Below are positions 1 to 7,273 of a DNA stretch of 12,477 nt, piece by piece. The notes beneath the pieces are model-generated. The model saw only the letters and a program-made list of their open reading frames with translations, was not told the origin of the DNA and did no database searches. The DNA lies in NCBI GenBank assembly GCA_035347995.1, contig DAOPQD010000092.1:1-12477 (forward strand), read 5' to 3'. The position numbers were made by a program, and so were the translations under genes. Numbering within the stretch: the first letter of the stretch is position 1; each line of letters begins with the position of its first letter. The DNA is from JAAZNO01 sp012798275. GTDB lineage: Bacteria > Chloroflexota > Anaerolineae > B4-G1 > SLSP01.

Positions 1-53
1 GGAGATCTTGCGCTCGGCTGCCAAACCTATTCAATCGCCCGCTTCAAATGCAG

Positions 54-60
54 AGAAGGA
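54..60 (+). promoter_or_regulatory. Ribosome binding site deciding the start of the PD40 propeller gene
   Basis: AGAAGGA lies five bases before the ATG at 66. An in-frame ATG at 48 lies upstream of this site and has no Shine-Dalgarno sequence in front of it, so 66 is the better start. Starting at 66 also gives a normal signal peptide (Met-Ser-Arg-Lys, then a hydrophobic core). Confidence 0.7.
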
Positions 61-65
61 ATTTG

Positions 66-1040
66 ATGAGCCGTAAATCTTTCTGCTGTGGTCTGATCGT
101 GGGCATGGTTTGCCTGTTGCTGCCGCTGGCGGGTGCGACTTCGGCGCAATCTCAGGGAGGACCCCTTGCCCTGCCCTCTGTTGGCGAGAGCAAAATCTGT
201 TTCCAGTCAGATCGCGATGGAAACTTTGAGGTCTATGCTATGAATGCGGATGGTAGCGAACAAACCAATCTTACGCACAATCCCGCGACCGACTGGACCT
301 GCCGCTGGTCGCCCGATGGCCAGCAACTCGTGTTCGTTTCCAACCGCGATGGCAATCAGGAAATCTATCGTATGAATGCCGATGGCAGCGGCCAGACGCG
401 GCTCACCCAAACCCCGGCTTCTGAATGGCTGCCAGATTGGTCACCGGATGGATCAAAAATAATCTTTTCTTCCAAACGCGATGGCGACCACGAAATTTAT
501 GTGATGAACCGCGATGGCAGCGGGGTCACACAATTAACGTCCAACGACGGGTATGAAGATACCTCACCGGCATGGTCCCCTGATGGCAGTTTCATTGCCT
601 TTAACTCTGATCTTAGTGGCGGCTGGGATGATATCTATCGTATGAATGCCGATGGCAGCGAGTTGCTGCGCCTGACAGAGGAGCCCGCTCCCGATGAGTG
701 GCCGAGCTGGTCACCTGATGGCCATAGCATTTTGTTTACGACCTATCGGGATGGCGAGAGCCAGGACTATGGCGAAATCTACCGTATGGATGCCGATGGC
801 AGTAACCCCACTCGCCTGACGAACAACGTGGCTGAAGATTGGGCAGCCGTCTACTCGCCCGATGGCACACAGATTGCTTTCTCTTCACTGCGAGATGGCA
901 ACGAAGAGGTCTACGTGATGAACGCGGATGGCAGTGAGCCACTTAATCTTACCCACAACCCTTCTATTGATCGCTACCCGGATTGGACGCGCGTCTATGC
1001 ATACCGTATATACCTACCACTTGTGTTGTACAGTCAGTAA
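66..1040 (+). CDS. Secreted TolB-like PD40 beta-propeller protein with YLPLV C-terminal tail
   Basis: The protein is 324 residues from the ATG at 66. Residues 1-30 form a signal peptide (MSRKSF, a hydrophobic core, then a signal peptidase I-like ATSAQS region). The rest is six PD40/WD40-like blades, seen as six copies of a Y-x-M-[ND]-x-D-G-S motif and five copies of [WY]-S-P-D-G. The last blade ends in P-D-W and is probably closed by N-terminal strands, as in TolB-type propellers. No enzyme residues are visible, so a binding or scaffold role outside the membrane is inferred; the ligand is unknown. The C-terminus reads IYLPLVLYSQ, the tail shared with the next two genes. Two blades keep 28 identical bases (363-390 and 633-660), suggesting recent internal duplication. 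The next gene starts 35 bases downstream, so co-transcription is likely. TolB itself is less likely because the Tol-Pal neighbours and the TolB N-terminal domain are absent. Confidence 0.85.
   Translation: MSRKSFCCGLIVGMVCLLLPLAGATSAQSQGGPLALPSVGESKICFQSDRDGNFEVYAMNADGSEQTNLTHNPATDWTCRWSPDGQQLVFVSNRDGNQEIYRMNADGSGQTRLTQTPASEWLPDWSPDGSKIIFSSKRDGDHEIYVMNRDGSGVTQLTSNDGYEDTSPAWSPDGSFIAFNSDLSGGWDDIYRMNADGSELLRLTEEPAPDEWPSWSPDGHSILFTTYRDGESQDYGEIYRMDADGSNPTRLTNNVAEDWAAVYSPDGTQIAFSSLRDGNEEVYVMNADGSEPLNLTHNPSIDRYPDWTRVYAYRIYLPLVLYSQ
363..660 (+). repeat. Direct 28-base repeat within two propeller blades
   Basis: Bases 363-390 and 633-660 are identical and encode I-Y-R-M-N-A-D-G-S in blades two and four. 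They are in the same reading frame, 270 bases apart. The other blades encode the same motif with different codons, so these two copies look more recent or homogenised. Confidence 0.8.
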
Positions 1041-1063
1041 TCTTTATTACTCAATCAATTTAC

Positions 1064-1068
1064 AGGAG
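1064..1068 (+). promoter_or_regulatory. Ribosome binding site deciding a GTG start
   Basis: AGGAG lies seven bases before the GTG at 1076. An in-frame ATG at 983 would start inside the upstream gene, has no such site, and would put 31 non-signal residues before the signal peptide. The GTG start gives V-K-S-K-T-F-F followed directly by the hydrophobic core. Confidence 0.85.
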
Positions 1069-1075
1069 TAATCCA

Positions 1076-3193
1076 GTGAAATCCAAAACATTCTTTTATT
1101 GTTTCATTGTAATGATATGCCTTTTACTGCCGCTGGCGGGTGCGACTTCGGCGCAATCTCAGGGAGAGCTGAGGACCTGGCAGCAAGCCACCCAGGGTAT
1201 GTGGGGAGCTGACATCACGGGGATTGCCGTCTCGCCCGACTTCGCCAATGACAGCCTGGTTCTGGTCAGCACCTGGCGGGGAATCTTCCGCTCGACCGAC
1301 GCGGGCATTACCTGGACGCACAGCGCCGGCATCGAAACAGCTCCTGAAAACGATGCCGTACGCTTCTCACCTAACTTTGCGGATGACCGGACTGCCTTCA
1401 CCTGGGAAGCCAGTCGCCTCTACCGTTCGACTGACGCCGGGCAGAGCTGGGCGCTGTATTACACTGCCTCAGCAGATATCAATGCCTTAGCCCTCTCGCC
1501 AGAATTCGCAAGCGATCACACGGCGATACTGGGAACCCATGGGCAGGGCGCCTACATCACCACCGATGGCGGCATTACCTGGAATCCTTGTAACACTGGC
1601 TTGACTGATAGTTACATCCTCTCAGCGGCTTTCTCACCTTCCTATTCCAGTGATCTTACGCTCATGATTGGGACGCACGGAAAAGGCTTTTTCCTTTCCA
1701 CTGATAGCGGCGCTCACTGGACTGCCTTGAATAGCGGGCTGCCCACTTATACCCCTGGGAGCTATTACAATATATCTTCCATCACCCCTTCCCCGGCTTT
1801 TGCTACTGACCACATCATTTTCGCCCGTGTTTTAGGCTATCTCTACCGCACCACCGATGCCGGCGCAACCTGGGTTCAAGTCAGTGGGCTGCCCACCAAT
1901 CTGGTCTCCTTTGTCTTGTCTCCCGATTTTGCCACCAGCCATGAGGCTTATGCTTCGATCCGTTATTTCCCAGGAGATGGTAAGTACATCTACACTAGCA
2001 GCGATTCAGGGGCGAGCTGGTCCCAGCTTGCTTCCAATACCCTCGTTTCGCAAATCGCCCTGGGAACGACTGCCGAAGGTGAGACACGACTATTTGGTAC
2101 GAGCGAGAATGGCGTGGCCCGCTCAGAGAATGGCGGGTTGACCTGGACGCTGTACAACGAGGGGCTGGATGTCCTCCCGGTTACCTCCCTTGCTGTCTCG
2201 CCGGCTTATGAGAGTGACCCAATTATTTTTGCAGTGGGCAACTCCCGCCTGTTTCGCTCTACCGATGGTGCGGAAACCTGGAGCGAGTTACACCCGGAAA
2301 ACTTCCTGGCATCCATTCCCGGCTCGTCTGATACAGCGGCATCGAACCAGGCATTGTCAGCCACGGAGTATTTGAACAGTGTGGCAGTCTCACCGGCCTT
2401 TGCCAGTGACCACACCGTCTTCGTCGGCGGTGAACGCGGCGTGTACCGTTCTCAGGATGGCGGCGATACCTGGGAGCTCTTCAGCAATGGTCTGCCCGAA
2501 ATTTGGGTGTTGACCATTGGGGTTTCACCCAATTATGCCAACGACCGGCGCGTCTTTGTTGGTTTGAATGCCGATCTTGGAGTTGTGAATGTCTACCTTT
2601 CTGAAGATGGAGGAGAGAACTGGCTTCCAACTGGTACCAACGGCGGTGGCCCTATTACGGGCTTTGTTTTCTCCCCTCATTATAGCCAGGATGGAATCAT
2701 CTTTGCGATTGATAGCGTGTGGGGTGATCTGCAGATGAGCAGCGGCGATTATTCGGTCTGGTTCAATAAACTGACTTATACAGGTCGAGTAGTTGATGTG
2801 GCGCTCTCGCCCGGTTATCCTGCCGACGAGACCTATTACACCTTGGAGAACGGTCCCGGAATCTGGATGACGACGGATGATGGTGAAGCCTGTTCTCGGT
2901 TGGTGGACTTTCCAGATTACAGCAACCCTACCGATCTGCTGATGTCGCCTGATTTTGCCCAGGACCCCACGTTTTACGTCAGTTTTATGGATGAGGTTGG
3001 CGTGATCCGCTCTACAGATGGCGGGACCAACTGGCAAACCATGAACAGCGGACTGCAAGGAAATTATGTCGACGTGTTGAAATTCTTGGGCAATCAGGAT
3101 GATTTGATTGCCGGCACCCTGCGTTCGGGCGTGTGGGTGTATCGGGCATCAGGCGCGCATTGGCAGGTTTATCTTCCCCTCGTTGTGAGGTAA
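1076..3193 (+). CDS. Secreted Asp-box (BNR/sortilin-like) beta-propeller protein with YLPLV C-terminal tail
   Basis: The protein is 705 residues from the GTG at 1076. It opens with a signal peptide whose last part is identical in DNA to that of the upstream gene. From about residue 70 to 650 it carries about twelve Asp-box motifs (S/T-x-D-x-G-x-x-W), for example STDAGITW, TTDGGITW, SSDSGASW, SQDGGDTW and STDGGTNW. Each is followed by the S-P-x-[FY] strand pattern typical of BNR, sortilin/VPS10 and xyloglucanase-like propellers. That many blades suggests one large ring or two seven-bladed rings. One copy (TTDDGEAC) has lost the tryptophan. I see no convincing glycosidase acid pair, so carbohydrate or protein binding is safer than an enzymatic call. 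The C-terminus is VYLPLVVR. It is likely co-transcribed with both neighbours. A Ycf48/HCF136-type assembly factor is an alternative by fold only. Confidence 0.85.
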   Translation: MKSKTFFYCFIVMICLLLPLAGATSAQSQGELRTWQQATQGMWGADITGIAVSPDFANDSLVLVSTWRGIFRSTDAGITWTHSAGIETAPENDAVRFSPNFADDRTAFTWEASRLYRSTDAGQSWALYYTASADINALALSPEFASDHTAILGTHGQGAYITTDGGITWNPCNTGLTDSYILSAAFSPSYSSDLTLMIGTHGKGFFLSTDSGAHWTALNSGLPTYTPGSYYNISSITPSPAFATDHIIFARVLGYLYRTTDAGATWVQVSGLPTNLVSFVLSPDFATSHEAYASIRYFPGDGKYIYTSSDSGASWSQLASNTLVSQIALGTTAEGETRLFGTSENGVARSENGGLTWTLYNEGLDVLPVTSLAVSPAYESDPIIFAVGNSRLFRSTDGAETWSELHPENFLASIPGSSDTAASNQALSATEYLNSVAVSPAFASDHTVFVGGERGVYRSQDGGDTWELFSNGLPEIWVLTIGVSPNYANDRRVFVGLNADLGVVNVYLSEDGGENWLPTGTNGGGPITGFVFSPHYSQDGIIFAIDSVWGDLQMSSGDYSVWFNKLTYTGRVVDVALSPGYPADETYYTLENGPGIWMTTDDGEACSRLVDFPDYSNPTDLLMSPDFAQDPTFYVSFMDEVGVIRSTDGGTNWQTMNSGLQGNYVDVLKFLGNQDDLIAGTLRSGVWVYRASGAHWQVYLPLVVR

Positions 3194-3252
3194 AGACCTT
3201 CTAATAAAAAATAGATTATCCAACCCTTTAGAATATATGCAGGAGGATTACG

Positions 3253-6200
3253 ATGACGAAACAGCGAAATGGGTTCATGGCAGTCTTGGGTGTAGCCGGT
3301 GGCGTAGCACTGCTGCTGCTCCTGTTGACTTTTCTAGGAGAGCCGGCGCCGGCTGCGTCGCAGAGCGAATTACAGGTCTGCGCCGAGGGTTGCGCATACA
3401 CCAACGTCCAAAGCGCGCTGGATGCCGCCAACCCAGACGACGTGATCCAGATCGCCGGCGGCGTGTACACCGGCACAGTTTTGCGCGCCGGGCTGTGGCA
3501 GATGGTCTACATCACCCAAAGCGTGACGCTGCGCGGCGGGTACAATGCCGACTTTTCGGCGTGGGATCCGGCGCTTTACACGACGACGCTGGATGCGGAA
3601 GGCGCGGGACGAGTGGTCTACGCTAAGGGCGCCATCAGTGTCACGTTGGAAGGGCTGCGGCTGGTCAACGGCTATCATTCCGCCAGCGGCGCCGGCGTCT
3701 ATGCCGATGGCGTCACGCTGCACGTGCTGAGCAGTACCATCGGGCATAATCGCGTGGCCCCCAAAGATGACGGCAACTATGGCGTCGGCCTGTATGTGGG
3801 TGGCGGATCGCTGACCATGCAAAACAGCGTCGTGCAGGAGAACGAACCGAACCCCGGCGGCGACAATTCGCATAACGGCGGCGGTCTGTATGCGATTGAT
3901 GCCACGGTCGCGATCAGCAACTCGCAGTTCTTGAGTAACACGGCATCCTTTGACAACGATGTGCTTTGGAATATTGGGAGCGGCGGCGGTATCTTCTTGG
4001 AAAACTGCGAGACAAGGATCGCGGCGGTGACCTTCCGGGGCAACGTCGCTACCCCGGAGAACAGCGGCGGCGGCGGGCTGTGGACGCGGAGCGGCTCACT
4101 GCGCCTGCTGGATTCGACCTTCGAGGGCAATACCAACGGCGGCGCGGCGCTACATACCGCCGGGACGCTCGTCTCTGGGAATACCTTCACCCACAACACC
4201 GGCAACGGGTTGTCCATCAACGCCTGGGCCCAGCAGGTCGTCAACATCACCGTGACCCACAACCTGTTGCAGAACAACACCGGGCTGGGCCTGTCCGTCG
4301 GCGCGCCGGCCTACAGCATGGTCGTGGAGGATAACGAGTTCATCGGCAATGGCAAGGGTGGCCTGGCGCTCCGGGCCAAATCCGATACCGGCGCCGCCAC
4401 GGCGGTGATCGTGCGCGATAATCTGTTCCAAGATAACACCACCACCGGCAACGGCGGCGGCGCGTCTCTCACCGGCGCGGTAGATGTGCTGTTCAACCGC
4501 TTCATCGGCAATCACGCCAACGGCAAAGGCGGCGGCGTCTACCAGAATGAGTACTGCTCGGACTCGAGCAGTTATAGCTGCAAAGATAACGCCAGTGCCG
4601 TGTACGACGGCAATCTGTTCCGCGGCAACTCGGCGGCTGAGGGCGGTGGGCTGTACCTTATTCCGAAATTCAGCGCCAACTTGCGAATCTCCTGCCGCAA
4701 CCTGGTCTTCCTGGATAACACCGCCGCCACCAGCGGCAGCGCGATCTATTTCTATCGCTATACCCCTACCGCGGTGCCCTTCGAGCACCTGACGGTGGCG
4801 AACAACAGCGGCGGCGACGGCACCATGATCTATCACATGATGGGCAAGGCGTATTACACTAACACGATCCTGTATAGCGGGACTATTGGCATCAAGCGGC
4901 AAAACGACATCGTCACGCTGGATCACGTGCTGCGGTATGATGTCCTCACGCCGACTTTGAACGTAACGACCTGGGGCCTCACCGACCTGTCGCCGATCAC
5001 GGGCACCCCCGCCTTCGCGGCGGATGGGTATCACCTCACGGCAGCCTCGGCGGCGGTGGACGCCGGCATCGCCACGTCAGTCACCCATGACATTGACAAC
5101 CAACCGCGTCCCCTGGGCAGCGCTCCTGACATCGGCGCCGACGAAAGTCCCTACTCCCTCACCGGCGGCGTGCAGGTCTCCAAACTGGCCAGCGCGCCGG
5201 AGTGGAAGGTGTACTACACCGGCTTCAATGTCCCTCCCTCTACCTACCTGCAACAGGAGTACCTGATCCCCTTCGGCTATTACGCCTCCTCCACCGCGCC
5301 GCAAGTGACTTCCTACGCCATCGAGGATACCTTCCCGGCCAGCCTGGAACTGGCCGCGGTCGCCAATCCGCCGGGGCTGACCTATGCTCAGGACGGCGCG
5401 ACGCTCAGGTGGACGTCGCAAGCGCCGCTCCTGCCCGGCGCATGGGGCTGGGTAGGCCTCACCGGGCGTTCCGGCACGATTGCCGGCGGGGACAGCCTCA
5501 GCAACAGCGGGCAGATGACCTACACCCTGGCGAACGGCAACTCAGCCACGCTCCCCTTCTCCGCGACCACGCAGGTGCCCGCGCGCCCCGTCTTCCCGCC
5601 GCTGTTCATCACGCCCGATGACGGCGAGATCTGCCTCAACGAGGGCAACCGCTTACGCGCCACGGGTCTTGCCGGCGCGGGGATGCTCGTGCGCCTCTAC
5701 GAGAATGGCGCCTACAAAGCCTCCGGGATCGCCAACGCCACGGGCATGTTCACCATCACCTGGACCTCGGTCCTGACCGACAGCCACCCGGTGGTCACCC
5801 TGTATGCCACGGCCTGCGAGCCGGGTGGGGAGGGAGCGTGCAGCGCGCCCTCGGAGAGCGTCCGTCTGGAATATGCGCAGTCGCATTGGTGCCCGCAGCG
5901 TTCGTACTGGGAAGGCGACGCTTTCGGCATCCACTATACCTTCTACTTCCGCAACGACCTGGGACGTTACGCTACCGACGACTTCGCGCTCCCCGGCGTC
6001 TACGGCTTCTGGAACACGAAAGTCCATCTGTATTCCTGCTGCGCCTACGATGATACCAATCCCTTCGAGGTCAAGGCTGATGGCGTGACCTATGGTGATC
6101 CGGTATCCCATGAGGGTCGTTTCTGGACTTTCAACATCGGTTCGGCTCACGATGTCACCATCGAAACGCAATGCTTTGGTCCGGGCGGCGCGGAGGGCGA

Positions 6201-6924
6201 TCCCAAACTTTCTACTGGCGAGGTGCTGATTGATCCCGACGGCTTTGTCTTTGACGTAGACGCCGGCGGGAGTTACAGCCCCACTACGGGGATGTACGCA
6301 CCGGTGCAGGCGCTGCCGGGCATCACGGTGACGGCCTACGTCTCGGTGCCGCAATGGGGCGGCTGGATTCCCTGGCCGGCGCACCTCTACCAGAACCAGA
6401 TCAACCCGCAGGTGACCGGTGACACGGGGTATTTCGCCTTCTTCACGCCACCGGGCTTCTACTATCTCCAGGCGGAAGGGGCGCATGGCTACCAATCGTG
6501 GCGCAGTCCGGTGGTGCAGGTGATCAACGAGATTGTCCACGTCAACATCCCGCTCACGTGCCTGACGGACGGTGAGGTAGAGCGGGTGGCGCTGCTGCCG
6601 AACGGCCCCAGTCCCTCCGCGCTGACCATCCCGGTGGACAGCACCGTGGAATGGATGGCAACGTTGGGCGAGAGCGCCACCGCCGCCGACCTGGCGCGTT
6701 GGACGGAGAATCCGCTCCTGCAACCGCGCACCGCGGGCGCGCTGGATCCGCTCACGTACACGCTGGGCTTTGATGGCGGGATGCTGGCGCCGGGGCAGGT
6801 CTACCGGCGGGAATTTACCGCGCCGGGTCGTTACACCTACAGCGATGGAGCCGGCCACACAGCGACGATTGAGGTCGTCGCCGGACAGAAGGTCTACCTG
6901 CCGCTGGTGTTGCGCCAGCAGTAG
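3253..6924 (+). CDS. Large secreted right-handed beta-helix, multidomain surface protein with YLPLV C-terminal tail
   Basis: The protein is 1223 residues. The ATG at 3253 is preceded by AGGAGG at 3241-3246. Residues 1-36 form a signal peptide with a leucine-rich core. Residues about 45-580 form a parallel beta-helix. It has repeated GGG[LIV]-x and F-x-x-N motifs (FLSN, FRGN, FEGN, FIGN, FQDN, FLDN), resembling chlamydial polymorphic membrane protein repeats and pectin-lyase-like folds. Residues about 580-632 match the choice-of-anchor Q pattern (AVDAG, then QPRPLGSAPDIGADE). A DUF11-like domain (about 640-775), an Ig-like domain (about 777-875) and an aromatic, cysteine-containing segment follow. 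Next comes a carboxypeptidase-regulatory or SdrD-like domain (about 990-1090). A cupredoxin-like domain (about 1110-1212) shows no copper ligands. The protein ends KVYLPLVLRQQ. Catalytic lyase residues are not recognisable, so an adhesive or structural surface role is inferred. The gene appears richer in GC than the two before it. Confidence 0.85.
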   Translation: MTKQRNGFMAVLGVAGGVALLLLLLTFLGEPAPAASQSELQVCAEGCAYTNVQSALDAANPDDVIQIAGGVYTGTVLRAGLWQMVYITQSVTLRGGYNADFSAWDPALYTTTLDAEGAGRVVYAKGAISVTLEGLRLVNGYHSASGAGVYADGVTLHVLSSTIGHNRVAPKDDGNYGVGLYVGGGSLTMQNSVVQENEPNPGGDNSHNGGGLYAIDATVAISNSQFLSNTASFDNDVLWNIGSGGGIFLENCETRIAAVTFRGNVATPENSGGGGLWTRSGSLRLLDSTFEGNTNGGAALHTAGTLVSGNTFTHNTGNGLSINAWAQQVVNITVTHNLLQNNTGLGLSVGAPAYSMVVEDNEFIGNGKGGLALRAKSDTGAATAVIVRDNLFQDNTTTGNGGGASLTGAVDVLFNRFIGNHANGKGGGVYQNEYCSDSSSYSCKDNASAVYDGNLFRGNSAAEGGGLYLIPKFSANLRISCRNLVFLDNTAATSGSAIYFYRYTPTAVPFEHLTVANNSGGDGTMIYHMMGKAYYTNTILYSGTIGIKRQNDIVTLDHVLRYDVLTPTLNVTTWGLTDLSPITGTPAFAADGYHLTAASAAVDAGIATSVTHDIDNQPRPLGSAPDIGADESPYSLTGGVQVSKLASAPEWKVYYTGFNVPPSTYLQQEYLIPFGYYASSTAPQVTSYAIEDTFPASLELAAVANPPGLTYAQDGATLRWTSQAPLLPGAWGWVGLTGRSGTIAGGDSLSNSGQMTYTLANGNSATLPFSATTQVPARPVFPPLFITPDDGEICLNEGNRLRATGLAGAGMLVRLYENGAYKASGIANATGMFTITWTSVLTDSHPVVTLYATACEPGGEGACSAPSESVRLEYAQSHWCPQRSYWEGDAFGIHYTFYFRNDLGRYATDDFALPGVYGFWNTKVHLYSCCAYDDTNPFEVKADGVTYGDPVSHEGRFWTFNIGSAHDVTIETQCFGPGGAEGDPKLSTGEVLIDPDGFVFDVDAGGSYSPTTGMYAPVQALPGITVTAYVSVPQWGGWIPWPAHLYQNQINPQVTGDTGYFAFFTPPGFYYLQAEGAHGYQSWRSPVVQVINEIVHVNIPLTCLTDGEVERVALLPNGPSPSALTIPVDSTVEWMATLGESATAADLARWTENPLLQPRTAGALDPLTYTLGFDGGMLAPGQVYRREFTAPGRYTYSDGAGHTATIEVVAGQKVYLPLVLRQQ

Positions 6925-6966
6925 GTCCACGACAGCCCTGGTAGCGCTGATGCCGGGCGCGGAAAC

Positions 6967-6995
6967 TTGACAAATCGGCTGACTGTGGCTATAAT
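6967..6995 (+). promoter_or_regulatory. Consensus sigma-70-type promoter of thrS
   Basis: TTGACA at 6967-6972 and TATAAT at 6990-6995 are both perfect consensus hexamers with the optimal 17-base spacer. Transcription should begin near 7002, giving a leader of about 270 bases before the thrS start. That length fits a T-box riboswitch. Such a strong core promoter suits a gene controlled mainly by attenuation. Confidence 0.9.
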
Positions 6996-7004
6996 AATGT
7001 CACT

Positions 7005-7252
7005 TAAATAGGACAATGCGTTGAGCGGGACGAGTAGCCGACGGCAGGCGTCAGGGAGAGGGGGCCCCCGACTGTGAGCCTCCTTCGCACCAAATCGGCG
7101 AAAACCCCCCGCGAGCGAGGTTTGGAACAGCTTGTGCTCAGTAAAAACCTCCGGGTTGGCCCGTTAACGCCGTAAGAGTGCCGTTGCTCTGGCAGCGGAA
7201 CTTGGGTGGAACCACGCAACGCCCCGCGTCCCAAGAGGATGCGGGGCGTTTT
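7005..7252 (+). promoter_or_regulatory. T-box riboswitch (threonine, ACC specifier) controlling thrS
   Basis: The leader fits the T-box plan. In Stem I, GAGTA at 7032-7036 is followed by GCCGA pairing with TCGGC at 7095-7099. Next comes GAAA and then ACC at 7104-7106, the threonine specifier in the place where B. subtilis glyQS carries GGC. Below the loop, GCGGG (7025-7029) pairs with CCCGC (7108-7112). Stem III is 7181-7187 with 7192-7198. The antiterminator is 7201-7206 with 7230-7235, a seven-base bulge TGGAACC (7207-7213), and 7214-7217 with 7226-7229. The T-box TGGA should pair with the UCCA end of uncharged tRNA-Thr, so a U discriminator is predicted. Uncharged tRNA-Thr would stabilise the antiterminator and let thrS be read. 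The 5' boundary is approximate. Confidence 0.95.
7218..7252 (+). terminator. T-box-controlled intrinsic terminator before thrS
   Basis: A perfect 10-bp stem (7218-7227 with 7241-7250) has a 13-base loop and ends in four T residues (7249-7252). Its 5' arm overlaps the upper antiterminator helix and its loop contains the antiterminator 3' arm (7230-7235). The two structures are therefore mutually exclusive, as expected for T-box attenuation. Confidence 0.9.
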
Positions 7253-7273
7253 CGTATGTAAGGAGGTGCAGCA

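Larger units (their letters stand above)
120..1166 (+). repeat. Pair of identical 40-base segments over two signal-peptide coding regions
   Basis: Bases 120-159 and 1127-1166 are identical over 40 positions. In both genes they encode L-P-L-A-G-A-T-S-A-Q-S-Q-G, the end of the signal peptide and the cleavage region. Similarity falls off on both sides, where the hydrophobic cores and the mature proteins differ. The span given runs from the first copy to the second; only the two ends are the repeat. Confidence 0.9.

Noticed and set aside
983..1075. Extended ATG start for the Asp-box protein
   Set aside because: It overlaps the upstream gene, lacks a ribosome binding site and would bury the signal peptide; the GTG at 1076 has a good site.
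5653..6930. Minus-strand open frame of 425 codons opposite the beta-helix protein gene
   Set aside because: Composition is arginine- and histidine-rich as expected from reading a GC-rich gene backwards; there is no domain or convincing start site.
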